DNA of 64,000 nucleotides from Sulfuricaulis limicola (GTDB lineage Bacteria; Pseudomonadota; Gammaproteobacteria; Acidiferrobacterales; Sulfurifustaceae): the NCBI RefSeq assembly GCF_002355735.1, contig NZ_AP014879.1, positions 1,550,001 through 1,614,000 of the forward strand, written 5' to 3'. Position numbers and translations under genes: made by a program. A model generated the notes under the pieces. It was not told the DNA's origin, made no database searches, and worked only from the letters and a program-made list of their open reading frames with translations. Of this stretch, positions 56,300-64,000 are shown in pieces (the stretch's first letter is position 1; each line of letters starts with the position of its first letter).

Positions 56300-56315
56300 G
56301 AAATTCCCGGAACTT

Positions 56316-56400
56316 TGTCGTCCCGGCGAAAGCCGGGGCCAGGGAAGCTGATATCAATAAAACCATTTATATGCAGGATTCCGGCTTGCGCCGGAATGAC
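56316..56400. repeat. pair of REP-like hairpin repeats between convergent genes
   Basis: The first element (GTCGTCCCGGCGAAAGCCGG onward) matches the repeat at 654-681. The second is ATTCCGGC-TTGC-GCCGGAAT (56378-56397) followed by GAC. The two outward-facing GTC ends bracket an 85-bp unit in the 183-bp gap between the export gene and prsR. Likely role is bidirectional 3'-end protection. Confidence 0.75.
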
Positions 56401-56482
56401 GAATTTAGTGTACTCACGCTTGCAGCAGACTTCTCGGCGACACACATCAACCCATTAATGTGTTCTTGCGTATGTCCGGCTT

Positions 56483-57835
56483 TTATACCTTGAGGTTCAG
56501 CTTCCGAATCATGTCATACATGGTCGGCCGGCTGATGCCGAGCATGTCGGCGGCGGCGCTGACCTTGCCGGCAGAGTGGCTCAGGGCCCGCAGAATCGCC
56601 TGACGCTCCGCCTGCTCACGCACGTGGCGCAGATCCAGACTCTTCTCATCCAGCGCCACCTCTTCGAGCTCCAGATCGCGCGCCACGATCGTCTTGCCCT
56701 CTGCCATGATGACGGCGCGCTTGATGCGGTTTTTCAGTTCACGCACATTACCCGGCCAGCTGTAGGCCTCCATGGCGGTCAACGCCTCCTTGCTGAAGCT
56801 GCGGAGGTTTCGTCCCTGTTCACGGTTGAAGTGATCGAGATACATACGCGCCAGCAGCAGGATATCCCCGCCCCGCTCCCGCAGTGGCGGGATCTGGATG
56901 GCAATCTCGCTGATGCGGTAGTAGAGGTCCTCGCGGAAAGTGCCTGAACGGATCTTTTCCTGGAGATCCTGATGCGTGGCGCAAACAACACGCACATCCA
57001 CGGGGATCTCCTCGCGCCCACCCACCCGCTCCACCACGCGCTCCTGCAGGAACCGCAACAGCTTGGCCTGCAGCGACATGGGAAGATCGCCTACTTCATC
57101 CAGAAACAGCGATCCGCCGCTGGCGTACTCGATCTTGCCGGGGGTTTGCTTGGCAGCGCCGGTAAAGGCGCCCTTTTCGTAGCCGAAGAGTTCGCTCTCC
57201 AGCAGGTTCTCGGGGATCGCGGCGCAATTGATGGCGATGAAACGGCCGCTGGCGCGGGGGCTCAGGTCATGCAGGGAGCGCGCGCACAGCTCCTTGCCGG
57301 TGCCGCTGTCGCCCAGCAGCAGAATCGAGGCGTTCGAGGGCGCGACCTTCTCCACCGTGCGGCATACCCTGACCATCTCGGCGCTGCAAGCCACCACGCC
57401 TTCCACGGAATGGTCGGTTTTCTGCTGCATGAGCGCGTAATTTTCCAGCTCCAGCTCACGCAACCGATAGGCACGATTGACGATCATGCCGAGGATCTCC
57501 GCGTCGATCGGCTTGTGATAAAAATCATAGGCCCCGGAACCGACGGCACGCACGGCGTTCTCGCGGTCGTTCTGTCCGGTGACCACGATCACCTTGGTGT
57601 CAGGACGCTGCGAGACGATTGCCTCCAGGGTCGCGAGACCTTCACTGATGCCATTGGCATCGGGCGGCAGGCCGAGATCGAGGGTCACCACCGGCGGCTG
57701 ATGTTTGCGCAGTTGCTCCATCGCCGCGGCACGGTCGCCGGCCACAACCACCTCGTAACGGTCGAAGCACCAGCGCAGCTGGTCCTGCAGCCCGGGGTCG
57801 TCTTCCACCACCAGCAGTTTGTTGTTCATCGGCAT
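56483..57835 (-). CDS. prsR: PEP-CTERM-system sigma-54-dependent response regulator PrsR
   Basis: NtrC/AtoC-type activator: receiver domain (LLVVEDDPGLQDQL; phosphoacceptor Asp in VVTLDLGLPP), AAA+ domain with Walker A GDSGTGKELCARSLHDL and the sigma-54 contact loop GYEKGAFTGA, and a C-terminal Fis-type helix-turn-helix (GKVSAAADMLGISRPTMYDM). 450 residues, family length. It starts 9 bp after prsK; ATG 57835 or 57829. Family knowledge: PrsR proteins occur in exosortase genomes and activate RpoN-dependent PEP-CTERM genes. The sigma-54 box at 25885-25900 is a likely target. Confidence 0.93.
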   Translation of the reverse strand: MPMNNKLLVVEDDPGLQDQLRWCFDRYEVVVAGDRAAAMEQLRKHQPPVVTLDLGLPPDANGISEGLATLEAIVSQRPDTKVIVVTGQNDRENAVRAVGSGAYDFYHKPIDAEILGMIVNRAYRLRELELENYALMQQKTDHSVEGVVACSAEMVRVCRTVEKVAPSNASILLLGDSGTGKELCARSLHDLSPRASGRFIAINCAAIPENLLESELFGYEKGAFTGAAKQTPGKIEYASGGSLFLDEVGDLPMSLQAKLLRFLQERVVERVGGREEIPVDVRVVCATHQDLQEKIRSGTFREDLYYRISEIAIQIPPLRERGGDILLLARMYLDHFNREQGRNLRSFSKEALTAMEAYSWPGNVRELKNRIKRAVIMAEGKTIVARDLELEEVALDEKSLDLRHVREQAERQAILRALSHSAGKVSAAADMLGISRPTMYDMIRKLNLKV

Positions 57836-57844
57836 AATGACGGG

Positions 57845-59947
57845 TCAATGCTGATTCTGCTGATATCGCACCGGTTCCAGCGCGGGTTGATGCGGCAAAC
57901 GGATGCGGAAAATCGTCCCCTTGCCCGGTTTGCTCTCCACCTCGATATCGCCTCCCAGGGAGCGCACGAACTCGCGCGCTTCGTAGACGCCAATGCCCAT
58001 GCCGGAATCTCCCTTGGTCGTCTGGAATGGCCGGAACAGCCGGGCACGAATGAAGGCCTCATCCATGCCGCAACCGGTATCCTCCACCTCCACCACCGCA
58101 TGGCTGTTGAGCTTATGCAGCCGAACAGTGACGCGCCCGTCTTCCGACGTCGCATCCTGGGCATTACGGATTACATGGCCCATCACCGACGCCAGGCGAT
58201 CGCGGTCGGCTGTAACCGCCATGTCCCTCGTATCGCATTCCAGCACCGGCGCGGGTGTGGATGCCTGCGCTTCGCGCACAACCTCTTCCAGCAATCCAGC
58301 CAGGTTGACCATGCGCCTGGTCTCGGTCTGCGCGCCTTCGCGCATGCGCGCCAGGAGGCGGTTCATTTTTGAAACCGAATTTTCCACGGTACTGATGACA
58401 TTTTCCATGAACAACGGATTGTTGCGGTGCCGGGCGGCGTTGGACACCACCAGCGACAGCTGGGAAATCAGATTCTTGAGATCGTGCACGACATAGGTGG
58501 AAAGCCGGTTGAATGCCTCGAACTGCCTCGCCTCCGCCAGGGCCTGGGAAGCGGCGTGCTGCGCCAGATGGCTGGCCGCCTGGGTGCCGGTGGTCTTGAG
58601 AAGATCGCAGTCCTCCCAGTTGAAATGACGGGTCACCGCGGGAGAACGCGCCAGCACCACGAAACCGTGGAGTTTTTCCTGCAAGATGAGCGGTGCAATC
58701 AGCCAGGCGTCGGTCAAGGTCCGCAGCCAGCTCGGCATCACCAGATCGCCGAGACTCTGGTACAGCCCCGGGTCACGCCGGTATTCGTCGAGATTGATGA
58801 CCCATTTCTGGATTTCCAGAAACCGGATGAGCGAACTGCCCGCGGGCTCATTGGCGGACAACGGCGGCTCCATGTTCCATTTGGCTTCAGGCTCATAATG
58901 ACCTTGTTCCCGTCGCAACCACAACACCCCGCCCGGACTGTCGATCATCTGGGCGATGGCGCGGATGGCCCGTTCCGGGAGCGGGATATCCGTTTCATTC
59001 GACGACAGCGTCCGGATAAACCGCAACCACTCCTCGCGGTAATCGTATTTGTAATGGAAAAAATGCTTGTTGATAAAAACCCTCAAGCGCGCACGCAACG
59101 GGCCCGAGAACAGCAGGATCAAAAGCAGTAGTCCGGCACCGAACAGGAAAATGGTCTGCGCGACAATACCCCAGGTTCCGCCATAGTCGCGGACATAATA
59201 CCCGCCGACTCCCATGGCAAGCAGGTAAACACCGCTGCCCAGCAAGGCCGAGGTATGAAAGATGATTCTGCGGGACACCAGAACACCCGGTGACCACTGC
59301 GGGTTTCTGGCCAGCGCAATGCCTACCATCGGCACCACCGTGGCATTGATAAACCCTCGCGCTTCCCATAACGCAGGATCGATACGCTGGAATAACAGGG
59401 CATCGGAATAGAGATAAAAATCGTACACGAACATCCCGCCCACGCCGAAACACAGGTATTTGATGGCGCGCATCAGATCCTTCGGTGTATTGCGCAGAAT
59501 ATGCTCCAGCAACACCAGACCCGCGATGGCAAGCGTCAAATGACCGGCCAGCTGGAAATCGAATCCTGACAGGAAAGACAGGCCAGTGGCACTGAAGTGG
59601 TGATAAAGCGCAAACAGCGTCGTTACCGCTGTCACCGCATAAAGCCCGTGTCGCACAAGGGCGAGCCAGGTGGACATGGCGCCCTTTTCCCCGAGCTTGA
59701 CGTGCAGCATGTGCAGCAAAAAAGTCAGCCACGCGAAATCGCGCAACAGCTCCAGAAGCTGGGGGACAATCAGGGGAGTTCCATAGGCGGCCTGGTAAGC
59801 GGCGGCGGCGGCCCACAACGCGCTCGCGGTGCTGGCCAGAGCCAGCAGGCGTTTAAACGAGCCATCTGCACGGCCGATCAGCAATACCGCCAGAAGCACG
59901 AGAAAAATGCCCGCCGCGGACAGGTAGCTAATCACGCCGACATTCAT
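57845..59947 (-). CDS. prsK: PEP-CTERM-system histidine kinase PrsK
   Basis: Membrane sensor kinase paired with PrsR. The N-terminal ~300 residues form about nine hydrophobic helices. A GAF-like domain (residues ~310-470; GGVLWLRREQGHYEPEAKWN, WLIAPLILQEKLHGFVVLAR) is followed by the phospho-acceptor His in YVVHDLKNLISQL (about residue 485) and the HATPase with VIRNAQDATSEDG, DTGCGMDEAF and KGDSGMGIGVYEAREFV. 700 residues, the usual PrsK length. First gene of the prsK-prsR unit. Confidence 0.93.
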   Translation of the reverse strand: MNVGVISYLSAAGIFLVLLAVLLIGRADGSFKRLLALASTASALWAAAAAYQAAYGTPLIVPQLLELLRDFAWLTFLLHMLHVKLGEKGAMSTWLALVRHGLYAVTAVTTLFALYHHFSATGLSFLSGFDFQLAGHLTLAIAGLVLLEHILRNTPKDLMRAIKYLCFGVGGMFVYDFYLYSDALLFQRIDPALWEARGFINATVVPMVGIALARNPQWSPGVLVSRRIIFHTSALLGSGVYLLAMGVGGYYVRDYGGTWGIVAQTIFLFGAGLLLLILLFSGPLRARLRVFINKHFFHYKYDYREEWLRFIRTLSSNETDIPLPERAIRAIAQMIDSPGGVLWLRREQGHYEPEAKWNMEPPLSANEPAGSSLIRFLEIQKWVINLDEYRRDPGLYQSLGDLVMPSWLRTLTDAWLIAPLILQEKLHGFVVLARSPAVTRHFNWEDCDLLKTTGTQAASHLAQHAASQALAEARQFEAFNRLSTYVVHDLKNLISQLSLVVSNAARHRNNPLFMENVISTVENSVSKMNRLLARMREGAQTETRRMVNLAGLLEEVVREAQASTPAPVLECDTRDMAVTADRDRLASVMGHVIRNAQDATSEDGRVTVRLHKLNSHAVVEVEDTGCGMDEAFIRARLFRPFQTTKGDSGMGIGVYEAREFVRSLGGDIEVESKPGKGTIFRIRLPHQPALEPVRYQQNQH

Positions 59948-60500
59948 ATTCGATCAGCACCAGCTCATGCATGACAACCAAAAGCAAATCTCTGCCTCGA
60001 GTTCATCAATACCTGTTTGACATCTTTAAACTTCATTCCTGGCCAAAAATGAAAATGTCGTGGTTTGCCTTCCAACGAGTCTCGTCGGCCAGCTTTGGTG
60101 CAGGCTGACAATCCACGCCGAGTTAACGCCATTTTGTTTTTCCGGGTCTCGGTGCAACAATGCGCTCGTAGGGGCTATCCTGCCGTCCTTCCTTTGTTTA
60201 ACCGGGCCCGAGCATGCCCGATCTTTCAATCGCCGCGCTTCTCTTTGAATAATATACCTGAAATCAGAGTCGAATAAAGCACGGTTCCAAACAGAAGTTT
60301 GGCATAAGTTTCAGGCTATTGGCAGCCCTTCTTAAGGCAGGGAGTGACACAATCCACGGCCTGGATTGCGGCACGTGGCGCCGCAATCCAGAAGATATTT
60401 TGTCATGGCCTGGCTTGTTTTTTCGTTCGGCCCGGATTACCGGTTCATGTCGCCGACACCACATGGGCCATACACACAAGAACCCGGCCCCGGATTCTGC
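59948..60500. other. 553-bp intergenic region
   Basis: Contains the upstream region of prsKR (minus, starts at 59947) and the 3' flank of prsT (minus, ends at 60501). The only clear structure is a perfect 12-bp hairpin at 60361-60391. No gene and no sigma-54 box were recognised. Confidence 0.5.
60361..60391. repeat. perfect 12-bp inverted repeat downstream of prsT
   Basis: CTGGATTGCGGC / GCCGCAATCCAG with a 7-nt loop, about 110 bp beyond the prsT stop. No U-tract on the minus strand. It could end or stabilise the prsT transcript. Confidence 0.6.
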
Positions 60501-62894
60501 CTATGGGATCTTTTTGAGCGTCTCTCGGGCTTCATCTTTTCCGGCAAAATCATCCTTGCCAGTCGATGCCTTGGCGAGCTCGGCCTTGGCTTCGGCCAGG
60601 TTACCCTGCTTGTAATAAGCCATGCCCAGATGGTACCGGAAAACAGATACATTCGGCGCCTGTTTTACAACATTCTGCAAAATCGACACCGCTTTTTCCA
60701 GGTCACCGGATTTGTAATATACCCAGCCCAGCGTGTCACGGAAGGCCGGTTGCGACGATGTATCAAAGTGCTCGACCAGCGTCCTGGCTTTTTTCAGGCT
60801 CTCAGCGTCTCCCTGATGATCCACCAGCAAGGCCGCCAGGTTGTTTGCGGCAACGTGAACGTTCGGATTTTTGCTCAAAATACGTTCGTAAGCAGCGATA
60901 GCCTCTTTGAAGTTTCGGGTTCTTTCATGGAACTCCGCCTTATGCAGCAACAACATCGCGTCATCGGGAATCGCCTGAAGGCCCTGTCGATAGACTTCTT
61001 CCGCCGCCGGCATATCACCGAGCATGAATTTGAGATTGGCAAGATTTCTGTATGGCACATTCCATTTTGGATTGGCCTTGATTGCCTGGCGCAACGCCTT
61101 CTCTGCTTCGGGGTACTGTTTGCGCGCGATATGAACTTCGGCCAGCAATTCATGCACAAACCGGTGATCAGGCGTTTTCTCTATAATTGCTTCCAGGCGG
61201 CTGACCGCGCGTTCCGGTTTACCCTGCGCCATATAGGCGTTCACTATTCCGGACAGCGGCTGCAGGACATCGACGCCGGATTTTTTGAGTGCCTGGTCGA
61301 ATTCAAGAATTGCCGCGTCATATTTCTTCTGCGCCAGATAAAACTGCCCCATTTGATAATAACCACGCGAGTCGTCTGGATAGATCTCCTTGATTTTTGC
61401 GATCGCAGCTTGCAGACCTTTCAAATCGCGCTTGGCGGCATGTACTTCCACCTTGGCTTGCAGCGCGTCGATATCCTTCGGCGACACTTTGAGTGCTTCA
61501 TCTATCCATTTCTGGGCGCTCGCATAATCCTTGGCCTTTACATAAAATTGCGCCATTCCCAGTCGTACTTTCGGATTCCCGGGATTCAACTCTACAGCTT
61601 TGAGCAGGCTTTCTTTCGCAAGCTCCGGCGCCTCATTCAACATGTGCGCGCTGGCAAGCAGCGTGAGAACCTCAATGGACTTTGGCTGATCTTTCTCCAC
61701 TATCCGCAGACTGGTAATGGCATCTTGTGCGTTGCCCTTTGCCAGGGATAATTTGGCCTTGAGGAGCAACGCCTCGTTGTCCTGCTGATTTTCCTCAAGA
61801 ACCTCGGACATCAGCCGCTCGGACTCATCCAGGCGGCTGCGCGCAAACAACAGGTTGGCCAACCTTGTTTTGGCAGCGAGGGTTTCCTGCTTGGTTCCAT
61901 CAGCCTTGATGATCGCCCTGTAGGCGTCTTCGGCCTTGTCTAAAGCGCCGTTACGCTCATACAGGCTGGCCAGCCCGAATTGAAGCTTGAGGCCATCGGG
62001 ATTGGCCTTGATGGCGGCAAGCAGTACCGTCTCCGCCTTCGGGAAATCGTTCCGACCCACGAAATAGTTCGCCAACAACAAATGACGATCCATGTCGGCG
62101 GGATCGGCCTCGACAGCATTGCGCAGGGTTGCTTCCGCCTTGTCAGCCTGACCGAGCTGGGAATAAAAGTTTGCAAGCGATACACGATGCGGCAGTTTGT
62201 CCGGCTCGATGCGTATTATTTCCTGAAGAAGCTCTTCAGCCTTGGCGCTGTCTTTTTTGCTGAAATAGATACCGGCTAACGCGACACGGAATGACACATT
62301 TTTCGGGCTTGCCGCAATCCCTTTTTCAAGCACCTTCACCGCCATGTCGGGTTTGCCCTGCTTCATGTAAAACACTGAAAGGAGATCAATAACATCATCC
62401 TCGGTTGATTTGGTCGCCAGCAATTCATCCGCCTTCTGAAAGGCGGATTTGGTATCACCCTTCTGGGCCATGACCAGGATCTTCAGTGCCTGGCACACGC
62501 TGTTGTCGGGCTGCTTTGCCAGGACATAATCCGCCATTTCCAGCGCTTTGTCGGCGTTTCCGGAGAGAAGATACATAAGTCCCAGCCTGACTCTGGCTTT
62601 AAGATGCTCAGGATTCAGTTCTACTGCTTTTGCATAGGAACCGAATGCTTGCTGCCAATTTTGCTTTTTCTCTTCGAGAAGGCCGAGCAGATAATAAGCT
62701 TCTGCAAACTTGGGGTCGATTTGCAGTGCATTCTTGATCTCGATCTTGGCTTTATCGTAATTCTGCGCCTCCATGTAGGCCTTGCCCTTCTCAAGGTACC
62801 TGGCCTTGCGTTGCTCGGCGCCGCCACAACCGGAAATAACCAGTGCGACCAGCGCCAGCGCGATCGTCTTGATGATGATAGTTCTGTGAACCAT
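60501..62894 (-). CDS. prsT: PEP-CTERM-system TPR-repeat lipoprotein PrsT
   Basis: Lipoprotein signal with lipobox (ALALVALVISGC|GGAEQ), then continuous TPRs to the C-terminus (KGKAYMEAQNYDKAKIEIKN, YYLLGLLEEKKQNWQQAFGS, MGQFYLAQKKYDAAILEFDQ and around twenty in all). 797 residues, slightly short of the commonly seen ~900. Family knowledge: PrsT occurs with exosortase/EPS loci and is thought to be an assembly scaffold for polysaccharide export or surface-protein secretion. It is downstream of the WecA-like gene (51-bp gap) on the same strand. Confidence 0.92.
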   Translation of the reverse strand: MVHRTIIIKTIALALVALVISGCGGAEQRKARYLEKGKAYMEAQNYDKAKIEIKNALQIDPKFAEAYYLLGLLEEKKQNWQQAFGSYAKAVELNPEHLKARVRLGLMYLLSGNADKALEMADYVLAKQPDNSVCQALKILVMAQKGDTKSAFQKADELLATKSTEDDVIDLLSVFYMKQGKPDMAVKVLEKGIAASPKNVSFRVALAGIYFSKKDSAKAEELLQEIIRIEPDKLPHRVSLANFYSQLGQADKAEATLRNAVEADPADMDRHLLLANYFVGRNDFPKAETVLLAAIKANPDGLKLQFGLASLYERNGALDKAEDAYRAIIKADGTKQETLAAKTRLANLLFARSRLDESERLMSEVLEENQQDNEALLLKAKLSLAKGNAQDAITSLRIVEKDQPKSIEVLTLLASAHMLNEAPELAKESLLKAVELNPGNPKVRLGMAQFYVKAKDYASAQKWIDEALKVSPKDIDALQAKVEVHAAKRDLKGLQAAIAKIKEIYPDDSRGYYQMGQFYLAQKKYDAAILEFDQALKKSGVDVLQPLSGIVNAYMAQGKPERAVSRLEAIIEKTPDHRFVHELLAEVHIARKQYPEAEKALRQAIKANPKWNVPYRNLANLKFMLGDMPAAEEVYRQGLQAIPDDAMLLLHKAEFHERTRNFKEAIAAYERILSKNPNVHVAANNLAALLVDHQGDAESLKKARTLVEHFDTSSQPAFRDTLGWVYYKSGDLEKAVSILQNVVKQAPNVSVFRYHLGMAYYKQGNLAEAKAELAKASTGKDDFAGKDEARETLKKIP

Positions 62895-62945
62895 TACATG
62901 CCCCAGGGTGTTTATGTTTGAGTTGAAAGGATTCGTGGCAACCGG

Positions 62946-64000
62946 CTAGATCAGACCGCGTACAGCAATTGTCGCCAGGGTGGTGAGCGTAGCGAAAGTC
63001 AGAAGATGCACCAGTTTGCGCATGCGCGTAATGATGAGTTCGCAACCATAAAAGAGAATCATAAGCTTGACCGCCATGCCTCCCAGCTCTGCCTTCTCAG
63101 GCAGATTATGCAGTAAAAATCCGGCAAACAGAACCACAAAAATGATCAGATAATCCATGGGCGTGGTCTTGAACTCGGCCTTGCTGCCATAGCGGATGGT
63201 AATCCCGATTGCAGCCACCAGCAGGACAAAATACACAACCTCGATCGTATCCAGGTACGGCGCCCACTGCTTGCAATACTGGGTCTCGAGATAGACGACA
63301 AAGGCGGCTGTCACATAGGCGACGACTTGCAGCACCGTTGTGTCCCTGGCCCGGCGCAGCGCCAGATACACGAGCAGGATCACCACCAGTACGGCCGACA
63401 CAACGCCGAGGTCACGGGGAATCCGGGACGCCATGAATCCAGTCAGAACAAACAGTACCGGTATGGCCAGCGACACAAAACGCATCGGGATGGCGGAAAA
63501 CAGCCGGTGCTGCTTGATCGAATCAATGATCTTTGCCAGGCCTGTGGGACGCTGGGACTTGGTTGCACGCCACCTGTTTTTTTCCGCAACAATGAGGAAG
63601 GCGAAAACCAGGGCACAGACACCCAGATAGATGGACAGGATGAGCGCGTCAGATTCATACATCAGGAAAATCGCGCTGATGACAAAGAACGTCTGAATTG
63701 AATAGATGATCACTACCGCTTCGTAATGATCAAAACCAAGCGCCAGCAGTCGATGATGAATATGATTCTTGCTTGCCCGGAACCAGTTCATGCCGTGGTA
63801 AACGCGCTGGGCGAAAACCGCCAGAATGTCCACGATCGGCAACCCCAGCAACAGGGCGGGCAACGCAGGACTGACAGCCGTGTTTACCTTTTCGACCAGG
63901 AGAACGGCGAGAAATCCTGCCGTGAAGCCGAGAAACTGGCTGCCTCCATCGCCCATGAAAACACGGGCAGGATGGGTGTTGTAACGCAGGAAGCCGACTA
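62946..64000 (-). CDS. WecA/MraY-family polyprenyl-phosphate sugar-1-phosphate transferase (5' end beyond window)
   Basis: Integral membrane enzyme that loads a sugar phosphate on undecaprenyl phosphate, the first step of a lipid-linked glycan. The visible part begins VGFLRYNTHPARVFMGDGGS, the conserved WecA/TagO catalytic loop, then GLPIVDILAVFAQRV and ASKNHIHHRLLALGFDHYEA with the HIHH motif. After the catalytic half there is an extra membrane-rich C-terminal region (about 200 residues, six or more helices, from RFVSLAIPVLFVLTGF on), longer than in plain WecA. The start codon lies beyond 64000. Confidence 0.9.
   Translation of the reverse strand, partial: VGFLRYNTHPARVFMGDGGSQFLGFTAGFLAVLLVEKVNTAVSPALPALLLGLPIVDILAVFAQRVYHGMNWFRASKNHIHHRLLALGFDHYEAVVIIYSIQTFFVISAIFLMYESDALILSIYLGVCALVFAFLIVAEKNRWRATKSQRPTGLAKIIDSIKQHRLFSAIPMRFVSLAIPVLFVLTGFMASRIPRDLGVVSAVLVVILLVYLALRRARDTTVLQVVAYVTAAFVVYLETQYCKQWAPYLDTIEVVYFVLLVAAIGITIRYGSKAEFKTTPMDYLIIFVVLFAGFLLHNLPEKAELGGMAVKLMILFYGCELIITRMRKLVHLLTFATLTTLATIAVRGLI

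Noticed and set aside
60060-60277. Small plus-strand frames in the gap before prsT
   Set aside because: No ribosome site or homology-like features; overlapping alternatives in two frames indicate chance.

Overview
This window reads as a chromosomal segment of a moderately GC-rich gammaproteobacterium. The housekeeping block dnaE-accA-tilS-pyrG is in the gammaproteobacterial order. It is followed by a type II secretion (T2SS) operon and by many genes of the PEP-CTERM/exosortase surface-protein and exopolysaccharide world (PrsK, PrsR, PrsT, a Wza-like lipoprotein, a WecA-like transferase). The genus cannot be fixed from sequence alone. No rRNA, tRNA, CRISPR array, transposase or phage gene was seen.

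Layout. 1-6510, minus strand: pyrG (5' part of the gene only), tilS, accA, dnaE. 6581-18403, plus strand: a T2SS operon gspC-D-E-F-G-H-I-J-K-L-M-N, mostly with stop/start overlaps and interrupted once by a REP-like inverted repeat between gspE and gspF. 18410-25900, minus strand: four PEP-CTERM proteins, a lipoprotein, a secreted subtilisin with calcium-repeat and dockerin-like C-terminus, and a small Cys-rich exported protein. The gene at 24895-25722 has a perfect sigma-54 promoter. 26428-45655: an island of TPR-fused modification enzymes: three GT41/SPINDLY-type glycosyltransferases, two TPR-methyltransferases, a TPR-sulfotransferase, a GT4 glycosyltransferase and an FkbM methyltransferase. 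PEP-CTERM genes are interleaved, including a three-gene tandem array at 41105-43805.

46297-56299, plus strand: a FadL-type porin; a surface protein containing a 521-bp exact tandem duplication and ending in a cysteine-type sorting tail; a small exported protein; an M64-type metalloprotease and a subtilisin, both carrying IPT/TIG repeats; a short CPBP-family glutamic intramembrane protease; and a Wza-like export lipoprotein. 56483-64000, minus strand: PrsR (sigma-54 activator), PrsK (histidine kinase), PrsT (TPR lipoprotein) and the C-terminal part of a WecA/MraY-like sugar-phosphate transferase that runs off the window.

How it may work together (inference): PrsK/PrsR with RpoN switch on PEP-CTERM proteins. 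These leave by Sec and are processed by an exosortase that is not in this window, together with exopolysaccharide built from the WecA-like lipid-linked sugar. The TPR-GT41/sulfotransferase/methyltransferase island is a candidate for decorating those proteins. The CPBP protease beside the Cys-tailed protein suggests a second, separate tail-processing route. The T2SS could export the proteases.
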